Source: Nocardia cyriacigeorgica GUH-2 (lineage in GTDB: Bacteria > Actinomycetota > Actinomycetes > Mycobacteriales > Mycobacteriaceae). From it: a DNA stretch of 64,000 nt. The notes beneath the pieces are model-generated. The model had not been told where the DNA came from, made no database searches, and saw only the letters and a program-made list of their open reading frames with translations. The stretch covers positions 5,394,001-5,458,000 of the forward strand of contig NC_016887.1 in assembly GCF_000284035.1 (NCBI RefSeq). Direction: 5' to 3'. Every line of letters begins with the position of its first letter. The first letter of the stretch is position 1. Position numbers and translations under genes: made by a program. Below, one piece after another: positions 1-44,944 of the stretch.

Positions 1-37250
<37,250 letters not shown>

Positions 37251-37575
37251 CAGAGCCTCCTCGAATGGCGAATTAACGGCTGGCCGAATGCTTTTGGGCA
37301 GCACGAATAAGCCCGCGCATCGGGGTCGGAGTCCCGGGCGCCGGCGGCTACCGCATGAGGTGTCGGCGAATCACACGCGCCGCTCGGATGGGCGGTCACG
37401 TGGTTCGTCAGATGTGCGTGAACTGGAATCGGTGACCGGGGGGCCACCGCCGTGCCGTCCGGAGCCGGCTCTTCAGGGCCGGATTTCGGGACGGGAACGA
37501 AATGCCTAGCTAGTGATCTTTCCTCCAACTTGACTGCCGTCACGGATTCGATAACGGCGGTATGTCAGCTACGTC

Positions 37576-37594
37576 ACATGGATGTCATCCACGT
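37576..37594. promoter_or_regulatory. Candidate operator palindrome upstream of the NRPS
   Basis: The sequence ACATGGATG-T-CATCCACGT has 9-base arms with one mismatch around a central T. It lies about 330 bases before the NRPS start, in the presumed promoter region. It may bind the adjacent regulator, but nothing proves this. Confidence 0.35.
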
Positions 37595-37641
37595 ATTGCG
37601 AACACTAGGCCAGGTCGAAATAAAAAGGAACTAATTGCTCT

Positions 37642-37662
37642 AAAAAAGCCGGACGAACGTCC
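37642..37662 (-). terminator. Possible weak intrinsic terminator after the regulator gene
   Basis: Read on the minus strand, a short hairpin GGAC-GTTC-GTCC is followed within a few bases by six T residues. It lies about 95 bases after the stop of the regulator gene. The stem is only four pairs, so strength is uncertain. Confidence 0.4.
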
Positions 37663-37756
37663 AGATACCCCCAGGTGCGACCGGATCCGGGCAGCTTTCC
37701 ACCCGCGAGCAGCTGACCCTCGCGCATGTGAGCTATCGCACTTTCAGATGGGCAGA

Positions 37757-39124
37757 CTATGAGCCGAAACGTTGCATCTGCGTTGCATCCGCGCCCAGCC
37801 GCCGATCCAGCACCCGGATCTTGGCCTCGATCTGGGCGAACAGCGGCGAATCGCGATCGACGGTGGCCCGATAGGCGACCCACGCCGCGGCGTCGTCGCG
37901 CCCCTCGGCCGTGGCGGTCCAGCGTCGCAGCGCCGCTGGATCCCGCGAATCCAGCACCGAGGTCCGCAGCCGGACCCGCAGCTCATCGCGCAGATCGACG
38001 ATGCCCGGCGCGTTCGAGCGCGGCAGCACCGGTCCGGCGTACAACCGCAAGGCCGCGTCCACGTCGCCGGAGTCCAGCGCCGCGCGCAGGAAATCGATAT
38101 CGGTGGCCACCGGCACCCGCAGCCGGTACGGCCGGGAACCGAACACCTCGGGCCCGACCACCGTGCGCAGCCGGGACATGGCGGCGCGGATGGTGCCGTT
38201 GTCCAGGTCGGTGTCGTCGAGCAGCAGGGCGAGATGGTCGGCGCCGAGCCCTTCGGGGTGCTCGGTGAGCAGCAGCAGGATCTCGGCATGACGCTGCGAC
38301 AGCGGCACCCGCTTACCGGCGATACTCAGCTGCGGCTGGCCGAGACCGAGCACGTCCAGCCCGAGCCGGCCGCGGTCCGGTGCGGCCTCCAGTCGTTCGC
38401 GCGCCCCGGCCGGTGCGTGCCGGTCGGCGCGCATGGCCGTCAGCAGCAGATCCATTTCCGCCGCCGTGGCCGCCGCCTTCACCAGGGCCAGGATCTCCGG
38501 CCGGGCCACCCGGACACCACCGGCGATCATCAGCACGCCGACGAGCCGACCGTCCGGATCGTGCACGGGAGCGGCGGCGCCGGTGAGCTGATGCAGGCGG
38601 TGCAGGAAATGTTCGGGGCCGTGGATCCAGGCGGCGCGTCCGGTGCGCACGACCATGCCGACGGCGTTGGTGCCGATGCGGCGCTCGCTCAGGTCGTCAC
38701 CGGCGCGCACGCCGATCTCGGCGGCGGCGCTGATCCGCTCGGCGTCGCCGTGCACCGACAGCACCCGGCCGAACTGGTCGGCCACCACCACGATCAGCCC
38801 GGTCCGGGCGGCGTCCTCGACGAGCAGCTTGTCGATCAACGGCATCAGGGCGGCCATCGGATGGGCGTCGCGGTAGCGCTGCAGATCGGCGCCGCGCAGC
38901 CCGCGGCCGTCGACGACGTCCATCGGATCGATCCCACCGCGAACACTGCGCAACCACGATTCGAGCACCGCGGGGCGCAACAGACCGGCGAGCCGGGACA
39001 GCCGTTCACCACCGGCAGCGAGATATCCATGCGCTTGAGCGGCATAAGCTTCCAGTGCACCGAGCTGCGTGCCGGGTTCTACTCCATGCCGCGAGGGGCG
39101 ACCACCCGCAAGATTGCTGACCAT
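37757..39124 (-). CDS. GAF-domain transcriptional regulator with SARP-like winged-helix C-terminus
   Basis: This protein has 455 residues. Roughly residues 90-215 look like a GAF sensor domain (GLIVVVADQFGRVL, then ERRIGTNAVG and GAAAPVHDPDGRLVGVL), as in AcoR-type activators. No sigma-54 AAA+ domain follows. Instead, residues about 275-360 resemble an OmpR/SARP winged helix (LSQRHAEILLLL, IRAAMSRLRTVVG, RPYRLRV), with a short stretch like the start of a SARP BTAD domain after it. The gene lies between mftG (133 bases upstream) and the NRPS, all on one strand. It could control the NRPS. GAF regulators of this kind also occur beside alcohol or aldehyde oxidation genes, so it could instead serve the mycofactocin system. 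Its ligand is unknown. Confidence 0.8.
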   Translation of the reverse strand: MVSNLAGGRPSRHGVEPGTQLGALEAYAAQAHGYLAAGGERLSRLAGLLRPAVLESWLRSVRGGIDPMDVVDGRGLRGADLQRYRDAHPMAALMPLIDKLLVEDAARTGLIVVVADQFGRVLSVHGDAERISAAAEIGVRAGDDLSERRIGTNAVGMVVRTGRAAWIHGPEHFLHRLHQLTGAAAPVHDPDGRLVGVLMIAGGVRVARPEILALVKAAATAAEMDLLLTAMRADRHAPAGARERLEAAPDRGRLGLDVLGLGQPQLSIAGKRVPLSQRHAEILLLLTEHPEGLGADHLALLLDDTDLDNGTIRAAMSRLRTVVGPEVFGSRPYRLRVPVATDIDFLRAALDSGDVDAALRLYAGPVLPRSNAPGIVDLRDELRVRLRTSVLDSRDPAALRRWTATAEGRDDAAAWVAYRATVDRDSPLFAQIEAKIRVLDRRLGADATQMQRFGS

Positions 39125-39257
39125 TTGCCTTTCACCTACGACAAACTGTACCGGCGGGTACCGGCAACGACCGGCGGATGATCAGGTTTGTCCGCCAGGT
39201 CACACACGTCACGCCCGTCCCGTGAGTGTGAGCCACGTAGCAGCCGCGGCCGCCCGG

Positions 39258-40709
39258 TCAGCCGGTCAGCAGTTCGGCGGCGCGCTCGCCGATCAGCACC
39301 GCCGTCGCCTGCGGTCCGCGGCCCAGCGGCACCGGGACTATGGACAGGTCGGCCACCGCCAGACCGTCGATGCCGTGCACCCGGCAGCGGGCATCCACCA
39401 CAGCGCGTTCGTCGGACGCGGCGCCCATCCGGCAGGTGCCCGACAGATGTTGCGAGGTGGCCAGGTGCGCGGTCAGCCATGCATCGGAGACCGTGTCCGG
39501 AATCGGCTCGCCCGGAACCGCCGCCATCGCGTCCAGGATCTGCGCCGACAATCGCACGGCCGCGCGCAGCCGGTCCCGGTCCAGCCGCTGTTCCAGGTAA
39601 CGCTGATCGATCCACGGCGGGTCCGCCGGATCGGCCGAGCGCAGCCGCAGCTCACCGCTGCCGTGCGGGCGCATCAATGCGAGCGCGAACTGGCGGAATC
39701 CGGGCCGGAAAGCCATGGTGTACGGCCGCATTTCGATATCGCCCAGCTCGAGCACGTATTCGAGCACCGGTCTTCGGCGCTCGGGCGCGTCGTGCCGGTA
39801 GTCGATGCCGATCTCGGGATGGTCGGTGCACCATGCGCCGACCGGCAACGCCTGCACCACGGGAATGCCGAGCGCGCGCAGCCGGGCCGGATCGCCGATT
39901 CCCGAACGCAGCAGCAGCGCGGCCGATTCGATCGCGCCCGCGCACAGCACGATCCGATCGGCCGCGATGAATTCGGCGACGCCCGCGCGCAGGCATTCCA
40001 CGCCGATCGCCCTGCTGCCGCGGAACCGGATCCGCAAGGCAGTCGTTTCGGCCGACACGGTGAGGTTCGGCCGGGTGAGCGCGGGCAGCAGATAAGCCTG
40101 TGCGCTGCCGACGCGCACGGTCGTGCCGTCGCGGTGCTCGACATTGGCGGGCACCGGGCCGAAGCCGGTGTCCGGCGCGTCGGGGGCGTTCAAGTCCGGG
40201 ATCTCGCCGAACCCGGAGGCCGCGGCCGCCGCGACGAACGCCTCGGTGAGCGGGGTCAGGATGGCCGGGCGCCGCACCGGGATGGGCCCGTCGGTGCCGT
40301 GCCCGGGTTGTGCGCCGAAATCGTGATCGTGTTCCAGACGGCGCATCGACGCCAGCAGCTCGTCGTAAGTCCAGCCGTCCGTGCCGATCTCGCGGCACCA
40401 CGCGGCGAAATCGGCGGCGGGCGCGCGCACGAAGTAGCAGCCGTTGACCGAGCCCGATCCGCCGATCACCCGGCCGCGGACGGTGGGGCCGGTGGTGGTG
40501 GCGGTCAGCTGGATCGGGTAGTGCCACAGCAGCGCCTGGTCGTCGAGAGGCAGCACGGTGGCATCGCGCAAGCCGGGCGGAAACGTCTCGGGCGCCGACC
40601 ACATCGGCCCCGCCTCCAGCACCCGCACCCGATGATCCGGATCGGCGCTCAGCCGGGCGGCGAGCACACAGCCCGCGCTGCCACCGCCGACGATCAGCGT
40701 GTCAGCCAT
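39258..40709 (-). CDS. mftG: Mycofactocin-associated GMC oxidoreductase MftG
   Basis: This is a 483-residue glucose-methanol-choline family flavoenzyme. The N-terminus has the FAD-binding motif GGGSAGCVLAARL and a GGSGSVNG second signature. Near the C-terminus SQHLSGTCRMG carries the expected catalytic His region. It lies 16 bases after mftF, so the two are probably co-transcribed. MftG proteins are reported to pass electrons from reduced mycofactocin towards the respiratory chain during alcohol oxidation; that role is taken from the family. The match to MftG rather than another GMC enzyme rests on its place next to mftF and on the short length. Confidence 0.88.
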   Translation of the reverse strand: MADTLIVGGGSAGCVLAARLSADPDHRVRVLEAGPMWSAPETFPPGLRDATVLPLDDQALLWHYPIQLTATTTGPTVRGRVIGGSGSVNGCYFVRAPAADFAAWCREIGTDGWTYDELLASMRRLEHDHDFGAQPGHGTDGPIPVRRPAILTPLTEAFVAAAAASGFGEIPDLNAPDAPDTGFGPVPANVEHRDGTTVRVGSAQAYLLPALTRPNLTVSAETTALRIRFRGSRAIGVECLRAGVAEFIAADRIVLCAGAIESAALLLRSGIGDPARLRALGIPVVQALPVGAWCTDHPEIGIDYRHDAPERRRPVLEYVLELGDIEMRPYTMAFRPGFRQFALALMRPHGSGELRLRSADPADPPWIDQRYLEQRLDRDRLRAAVRLSAQILDAMAAVPGEPIPDTVSDAWLTAHLATSQHLSGTCRMGAASDERAVVDARCRVHGIDGLAVADLSIVPVPLGRGPQATAVLIGERAAELLTG

Positions 40710-40725
40710 CCGGTGCCGCCGACGC

Positions 40726-42126
40726 TCAGCGCGGCGGTGCGGTGGGCTTGAGCGCTTCGATACTGCGGGCCCGCCACGCGCCCAGCCACAGGCCGGTGCC
40801 GTAGGCGAGGTCGTCGATGCGGCGGAAGGCGATGTAGCGCAACGGGTCGAGCCCGCCGGCGTCGCGGTGGGTGAACCAGTCGGCCAGGCCGTCGGCCAGC
40901 GCCATTGTCACCGCGATGCGCCGGATCCGGCGCGAGGCAACCATGGCGATCACAGTGACCGGCCAATAGTGCCTGCACATCGCCGAGGCCAGCCGCCACA
41001 GTCCGGCGAAGAATCCGCGGGCCAGGTAGATCGCGGCGATCCGGGTGGGATTGTCGAGTTCGCCGAAGACGCGGCGCAATCGGCCCAGCGCGGCCACCAG
41101 CGTGAGCACACCGCCGACGAAACCCCAGCGGGTGAGCGTGCCGAACAGCACCGCCGCCAGCATGGTCCACGACGGCACCGACAGCGGCGAGACCATGCCC
41201 GCGTGCCGGACACCCAGCGGGGCGGCGCCGGTGCCGTAGAACATCTTCCGGTTGAACCAGGCCCGGAACGAGACCCGGTGATCGTGGGCGACGTGCGCGG
41301 CCGGCTCGTAGCGCAGCCGCCAGCCGGCCCGCTCCAGCCGCCAGCACAGGTCGACGTCCTCGGCGACGTGCATCGATTCGTCGAACCCGCCCTCGGCCAG
41401 CAACGCTCCGCGCCGCACCAGCAGCGCCGCGCTCGGCACGTAGGACACCATTCCGCGCGACTGCACCGCCGATTCGCGCCGACCCAGATCCAGCGAGGAC
41501 CGGGTGTGTTCGTAGCGGGCCAGCGCGTTGGACTCCGGGTCCAGCGCGACGATCCGCGGCGCCACCAGCGCGACCTCCGGATCGCTGAAATGGCCGAGCA
41601 TCACCTCGAGCCAGCCGCTGCGCGGCACCACATCCGAATCCAGGAACGCCACGAACTCGGTTGCCGCCGCCCGCAATCCGGCATTGCGCGCCGCCGCCGG
41701 GCCCAGGGCGCGCTCGTGGCGCAGCACGCTGACCTGGCAGCGGCCGTCGGCCACCGGCGGCACCCGCACCGGCTGATCGGAGCCGTCGTCGACGACGATG
41801 ACGTTGTGCCCGCGCAGCGCGGCCAGCAGCCGGACCAGACCCTCGGCATTGTTGTGCAGCGGCACGATGACGGTGACGTCCTCGGGTGAGGGCAACAGCC
41901 GCGGCCGCGGGTTGGCCACCCCCGAATCGAGCAGCCGCCTGGCAACGACGGCGGACTTCGGGCCGTTGACCTCGAGGTACCCGTCGCCGATCATTTCGGC
42001 GGCTTCCGGGGCAAGGCGCAGCAACCTCGCGGGTGTTCCTCCGATCAGGATGCGTCCCCCGGAGTATGCGCGTACCCGTGGATCGATCCGCACCCCGAAT
42101 CCGTCGGGAAGGCGATCATGGCGCAT
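40726..42126 (-). CDS. mftF: Mycofactocin glycosyltransferase MftF
   Basis: This is a family 2 glycosyltransferase that adds glucose units to premycofactocin. It has a short N-terminal region (RLPDGFGVRID), a GT-A fold with VTVIVPLHNN, VVDDGSD and FLDSDVVPR (DXD-like), the ED motif in HVAEDVDLCWRLE, and hydrophobic segments near the C-terminus that suggest membrane association. I chose the ATG at 42126, just before the conserved start of the family; ATGs at 42135 and 42162 are also possible. A longer frame from 42378 would overlap the end of mftC and is not credible. The next gene, mftG, starts 16 bases after the stop. Confidence 0.9.
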   Translation of the reverse strand: MRHDRLPDGFGVRIDPRVRAYSGGRILIGGTPARLLRLAPEAAEMIGDGYLEVNGPKSAVVARRLLDSGVANPRPRLLPSPEDVTVIVPLHNNAEGLVRLLAALRGHNVIVVDDGSDQPVRVPPVADGRCQVSVLRHERALGPAAARNAGLRAAATEFVAFLDSDVVPRSGWLEVMLGHFSDPEVALVAPRIVALDPESNALARYEHTRSSLDLGRRESAVQSRGMVSYVPSAALLVRRGALLAEGGFDESMHVAEDVDLCWRLERAGWRLRYEPAAHVAHDHRVSFRAWFNRKMFYGTGAAPLGVRHAGMVSPLSVPSWTMLAAVLFGTLTRWGFVGGVLTLVAALGRLRRVFGELDNPTRIAAIYLARGFFAGLWRLASAMCRHYWPVTVIAMVASRRIRRIAVTMALADGLADWFTHRDAGGLDPLRYIAFRRIDDLAYGTGLWLGAWRARSIEALKPTAPPR

Positions 42127-42301
42127 TCCTGGCATGTTAGACGGAGTTCGCTCGGCTGACATCAACAGTCGCGAAACACGCAACCAGTTCCGGAGTATTT
42201 CGCGTGGTAGGGCCGGTAACCGACAGGATCTGCGTTGCTGAAGGATCGCTGGGCGAGTCTTCGCTTCGACGGCAACCGAATGGCAATCGCGTACCGCGCG
42301 G

Positions 42302-42335
42302 TCGGTGCGCGAGCCCCGCGGGACCCGCGCACCGA
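42302..42335 (-). terminator. Hairpin downstream of mftBC, candidate terminator or attenuator
   Basis: Two perfect 10-base arms, TCGGTGCGCG and CGCGCACCGA, are separated by 14 bases. The hairpin starts 20 bases after the mftBC stop. No T-run follows on the minus strand, so termination may be incomplete. Confidence 0.45.
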
Positions 42336-42355
42336 TTCCGGCTAACGCCGCGCGG

Positions 42356-43870
42356 CTACCCCAGCGGGCTTTCGTCACAAGCCCGCGAGGGCCGCCGCGG
42401 CGGCGTGGTCAAGGTGAGCGGAACGGGCCCGGATTTGCGGCCACCGGAACGCCGCGGGGCACTGCGCCGCGAATGATCCACCGACGACCGCGGCACCACC
42501 CGGCCGGCGTCGGCGAGGGCCGCCGCACCGTAGCCCTGCACGCACTCCGGGTCCGGTCCGTCGGCGGGCAGGCCGGTGAAGAACTTCGCCGCCATGCAGC
42601 CACCGCGGCACGCATCGTAATGCGCACACGACGAGCAGGCGCCGCCGCCGGTGGGTTCGCGCAGCTGCCCGAACAGCTCCGACTCGCGCCACACGCTCGC
42701 GAAACCACCGTCGGACACCACGTTTCCGGCGTGGAAGCGGTCGTGAATCGCGAACGGGCAGGCGTAGACGTCACCCACCGGGTCGACCAGGCACACCACC
42801 CGGCCGGCCCCGCACATGTTCAACCCGGGCAGCGCCTCGCCGAAGGCCGACAGGTGGAAGAACGAGTCGCCGGTGAGCACCCCCTCGCCATTGCGCAGCA
42901 GCCATTCGTAGAGCTCGCGCTGCTGTTCGGGCAGCGGGTGCAGCTCGTCCCACACGTCGGCGCCACGGCCGGACGGACGCAACCGCGTCAATCGCAACGT
43001 GGCGCCGTAGCGGTCGGCGATCTCCCGGAACTGATCGAGCTGGGCGATATTGTGCCGGGTCGCCACCACCGACAGCTTGGCGTCCTTGAACCCCGCCGCG
43101 GCAAGGTTTTCCAGCGCCCGGATGGCCATGTCGTAGGACCCCGGCCCGCGCACCGCGTCGTTGACCGCGGCGTCGGCGCCGTCGAGCGAGATCTGCACGT
43201 CCACATAGTCACTGGCGGCCAGCCGCGCGGCGACCTCCGGCGTGATCCGAACACCGTTGGTGGAGAACTTGACTCCGACCTGGTGCGCGGTGGCGTAGTC
43301 GACCAGCTCCCAGAAGTCCGGGCGCACCGTCGGTTCGCCGCCGCCGATATTGACGTAGAAGATCTGCATGCGCTGGAACTCGTCGATGAGCGCCTTGCAC
43401 TGTTCGGTGCTCAGTTCGCGCGGATCGCGCCGCCCCGACGACGACAGGCAGTGCACGCAGGACAGGTTGCACGCGTAGGTGAGTTCCCAGGTCAGGCAGA
43501 TCGGTGCGGCCAGGCCGGATTCGAAACGATCCACCAGCCGCACGGCGCGGTCGTCGGCGGTGGCGAAGGTCATCGGCTCGGGCGGAGCGGCCAGCGGTGC
43601 GGAATCGGGCGCGCCGACGATCATCTGCGAATCGGCCAGCTGCGCCAGCGCTTTCACATACGGTGCGGCGGCCGCGTCATCGATGCCCGCGGCCCGCATG
43701 GCCGTGCGGACCGACGGCTGAGCGGGCAGTGACCGCACGATCTCGACGATCCTCGGGTTCTTCAGAAACGACAGCTTCCGCGTGCCGAAGTGATACAGCA
43801 ACGCGCCGAACGGTTCCGGCCGCAGGGCGACGCGCGGATGCAGTTGCCAGCGGGTATCGAGATCGAGCAT
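42356..43870 (-). CDS. mftC: MftB-MftC fusion: precursor-binding chaperone plus radical SAM maturase for mycofactocin
   Basis: One open frame of 504 residues carries both functions that are separate proteins in the reference mycobacterial locus. Residues about 5-90 match MftB, the RRE domain that binds the MftA peptide (RPEPFGALLYHFGTRKLSF). A linker of about 25 residues follows, then MftC from about residue 105: the radical SAM cluster motif CNLSCVHC, GGGEPT, and a SPASM-type C-terminus with many Cys (CGAG, YACPF, CSSC, CRGGC). MftC decarboxylates and crosslinks the C-terminal Val-Tyr of MftA. I chose the ATG at 43870 with GGAG eight bases before it, though a GTG at 43876 is also open. An internal ATG at 43573 could start MftC alone but lacks a ribosome site. 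mftA lies 19 bases upstream. Confidence 0.92.
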   Translation of the reverse strand: MLDLDTRWQLHPRVALRPEPFGALLYHFGTRKLSFLKNPRIVEIVRSLPAQPSVRTAMRAAGIDDAAAAPYVKALAQLADSQMIVGAPDSAPLAAPPEPMTFATADDRAVRLVDRFESGLAAPICLTWELTYACNLSCVHCLSSSGRRDPRELSTEQCKALIDEFQRMQIFYVNIGGGEPTVRPDFWELVDYATAHQVGVKFSTNGVRITPEVAARLAASDYVDVQISLDGADAAVNDAVRGPGSYDMAIRALENLAAAGFKDAKLSVVATRHNIAQLDQFREIADRYGATLRLTRLRPSGRGADVWDELHPLPEQQRELYEWLLRNGEGVLTGDSFFHLSAFGEALPGLNMCGAGRVVCLVDPVGDVYACPFAIHDRFHAGNVVSDGGFASVWRESELFGQLREPTGGGACSSCAHYDACRGGCMAAKFFTGLPADGPDPECVQGYGAAALADAGRVVPRSSVDHSRRSAPRRSGGRKSGPVPLTLTTPPRRPSRACDESPLG

Positions 43871-43889
43871 GGTCACCGCTCCTCTCAGC

Positions 43890-44039
43890 TCAGTAGACGC
43901 CGCACATACCGTCGATGGAGACCTCTTCGATGAGCGATTCCTCCACCAGCGGTGTGTCCTCGGCCGAGCGCTGCGCGACCGTCCCGATCGGACCGCGGTT
44001 GTCGGTGTCGGCGGGTCCGTTGAGCCCCTGATCCGGCAT
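43890..44039 (-). CDS. mftA: Mycofactocin precursor peptide MftA
   Basis: This 49-residue peptide ends in EEVSIDGMCGVY, the hallmark of MftA. The last two residues, Val-Tyr, become the redox cofactor mycofactocin after MftC modification and peptidase release. The start at 44039 is supported by GGAGG five bases upstream; the longer open frame from 44159 is not needed. It is the first gene of the locus and is divergent from a TetR gene. An 18-base palindrome lies just upstream. Confidence 0.95.
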   Translation of the reverse strand: MPDQGLNGPADTDNRGPIGTVAQRSAEDTPLVEESLIEEVSIDGMCGVY

Positions 44040-44061
44040 GGCTACCTCCACTCTGTTGGCA

Positions 44062-44079
44062 CTGTGGTCGCGGCCACAG
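44062..44079. promoter_or_regulatory. Candidate operator palindrome upstream of mftA
   Basis: CTGTGGTCG-CGGCCACAG is an 18-base inverted repeat with one mismatch pair. It begins 23 bases before the mftA start, within the mftA/TetR divergent region. Its size and place suit a TetR-family operator that could block mftA transcription. The cognate regulator is unknown. Confidence 0.45.
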
Positions 44080-44238
44080 GTGTAGCCGCGCTCACACACC
44101 ATAACGTCATGAACTGACAAAAAGAAGCCGTTTCGGCCGACGAACCGACAGCGCCGCACCGGAGCCCTCTAAACTTTCCGGTGGCAAGCAGCTGAACAGG
44201 ACGTGACGGGCCCACGCGCCCGCGGTGGTAGAGGTGGC

Positions 44239-44877
44239 ATGGGAGTCGGGCGAACGCAGGCCAGCGGGGGCGGTAATACCCTCTCCGAATCAGAGATCGT
44301 GGAAGCCGCACTGAGGGTGGTCCGCGCCGACGGCGTGGACAAGCTCTCGATGCGCCGACTATCGCGCGAACTGGGCGTATCGCCGATGGCCCCCTACTAC
44401 TACGTGGCCGATAAGCGGGAGCTGCTCGACCTGGTCGCCACCGCCGCGCTGGCGGGCGTGCGCAAACCGCCGCCGGAGTCGGGCCCGTGGCAGCAGCGGC
44501 TGCGTGAACTCATCGACCAGATCGATGAGAAACTACGCAAGCACCCCGGCCTCGGCGATGTGCTGATCGAGCAGATGCTCGGCAAGCAGCTCGACATCAT
44601 CGCCGCGGTGATGGAAATCCTGTTCGACGCGGGATTCAACGATCGCAACGTGCTGGCCGCCTATGCGACCATCCACACCTTCCTGTTCGGTCGCAGCCGG
44701 GTGAACCCGCGTGACCGGTCGGTGCTGACCGATGTCACGTTGCCCGATGCGGTGGCCCGCGCCACCAAATACATGCCCGACCTGCGCGGCAAGTATTCGT
44801 ACGACTTCGGCATGGGCGTGCTGATCGCCGGGCTGGAAGCCCAGCTTGTCGAGCAGCCCGATCCCGACGTACGATAA
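44239..44877 (+). CDS. TetR-family transcriptional regulator
   Basis: This protein has about 212 residues. An N-terminal TetR helix-turn-helix spans residues about 15-60 (IVEAALRVVRADGVDKLSMRRLSRELGVS, then PYYYVADKREL), followed by a TetR_C-like ligand domain. The ATG at 44239 has AGAGG four bases upstream; a GTG at 44203 would add 12 Gly/Arg-rich residues. It diverges from mftA and lies 67 bases before kshB on the same strand. It does not resemble MftR, whose helix-turn-helix differs, nor KstR. It could regulate mftA, itself or kshB. Confidence 0.85.
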   Translation: MGVGRTQASGGGNTLSESEIVEAALRVVRADGVDKLSMRRLSRELGVSPMAPYYYVADKRELLDLVATAALAGVRKPPPESGPWQQRLRELIDQIDEKLRKHPGLGDVLIEQMLGKQLDIIAAVMEILFDAGFNDRNVLAAYATIHTFLFGRSRVNPRDRSVLTDVTLPDAVARATKYMPDLRGKYSYDFGMGVLIAGLEAQLVEQPDPDVR

Positions 44878-44880
44878 AAC

Positions 44881-44894
44881 TGAAACACGTTCTA
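44881..44894. promoter_or_regulatory. KstR-type operator upstream of kshB
   Basis: TGAAACACGTTCTA matches the KstR consensus TnnAACnnGTTnnA at every fixed position. It lies in the 67-base gap before kshB, whose start is 50 bases downstream. KstR is the repressor of steroid and cholesterol catabolism genes in related actinomycetes, and kshB is a typical target. Confidence 0.75.
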
Positions 44895-44944
44895 GTTTTG
44901 CCGTCCGGTACCGGATCGGCCGCGCACACGTTCGAGAGGACGCC

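Larger units (their letters stand above)
37251..37756 (-). promoter_or_regulatory. Leader/promoter region of the NRPS genes, without a supported gene
   Basis: These 506 bases separate the regulator gene from the NRPS start on the same strand. They include a distinctly AT-richer stretch at about 37600-37650, unlike the coding DNA on either side, a hairpin with a T-run at its regulator end, and a near-perfect 19-base palindrome at 37576-37594. I could not place convincing -35 and -10 boxes. A frame entering from 37543 has no good start site and collides with the NRPS frame, so I do not call it a gene. Confidence 0.5.

Noticed and set aside
42127..42378. Extended N-terminus for mftF from 42378
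   Set aside because: It would overlap the end of mftBC and lacks similarity to known MftF starts; ATGs at 42126-42162 are sufficient.
44239..44877. TetR gene next to mftA as MftR
   Set aside because: Its helix-turn-helix and C-terminal domain do not resemble MftR as I know it, so only a generic TetR call is made.
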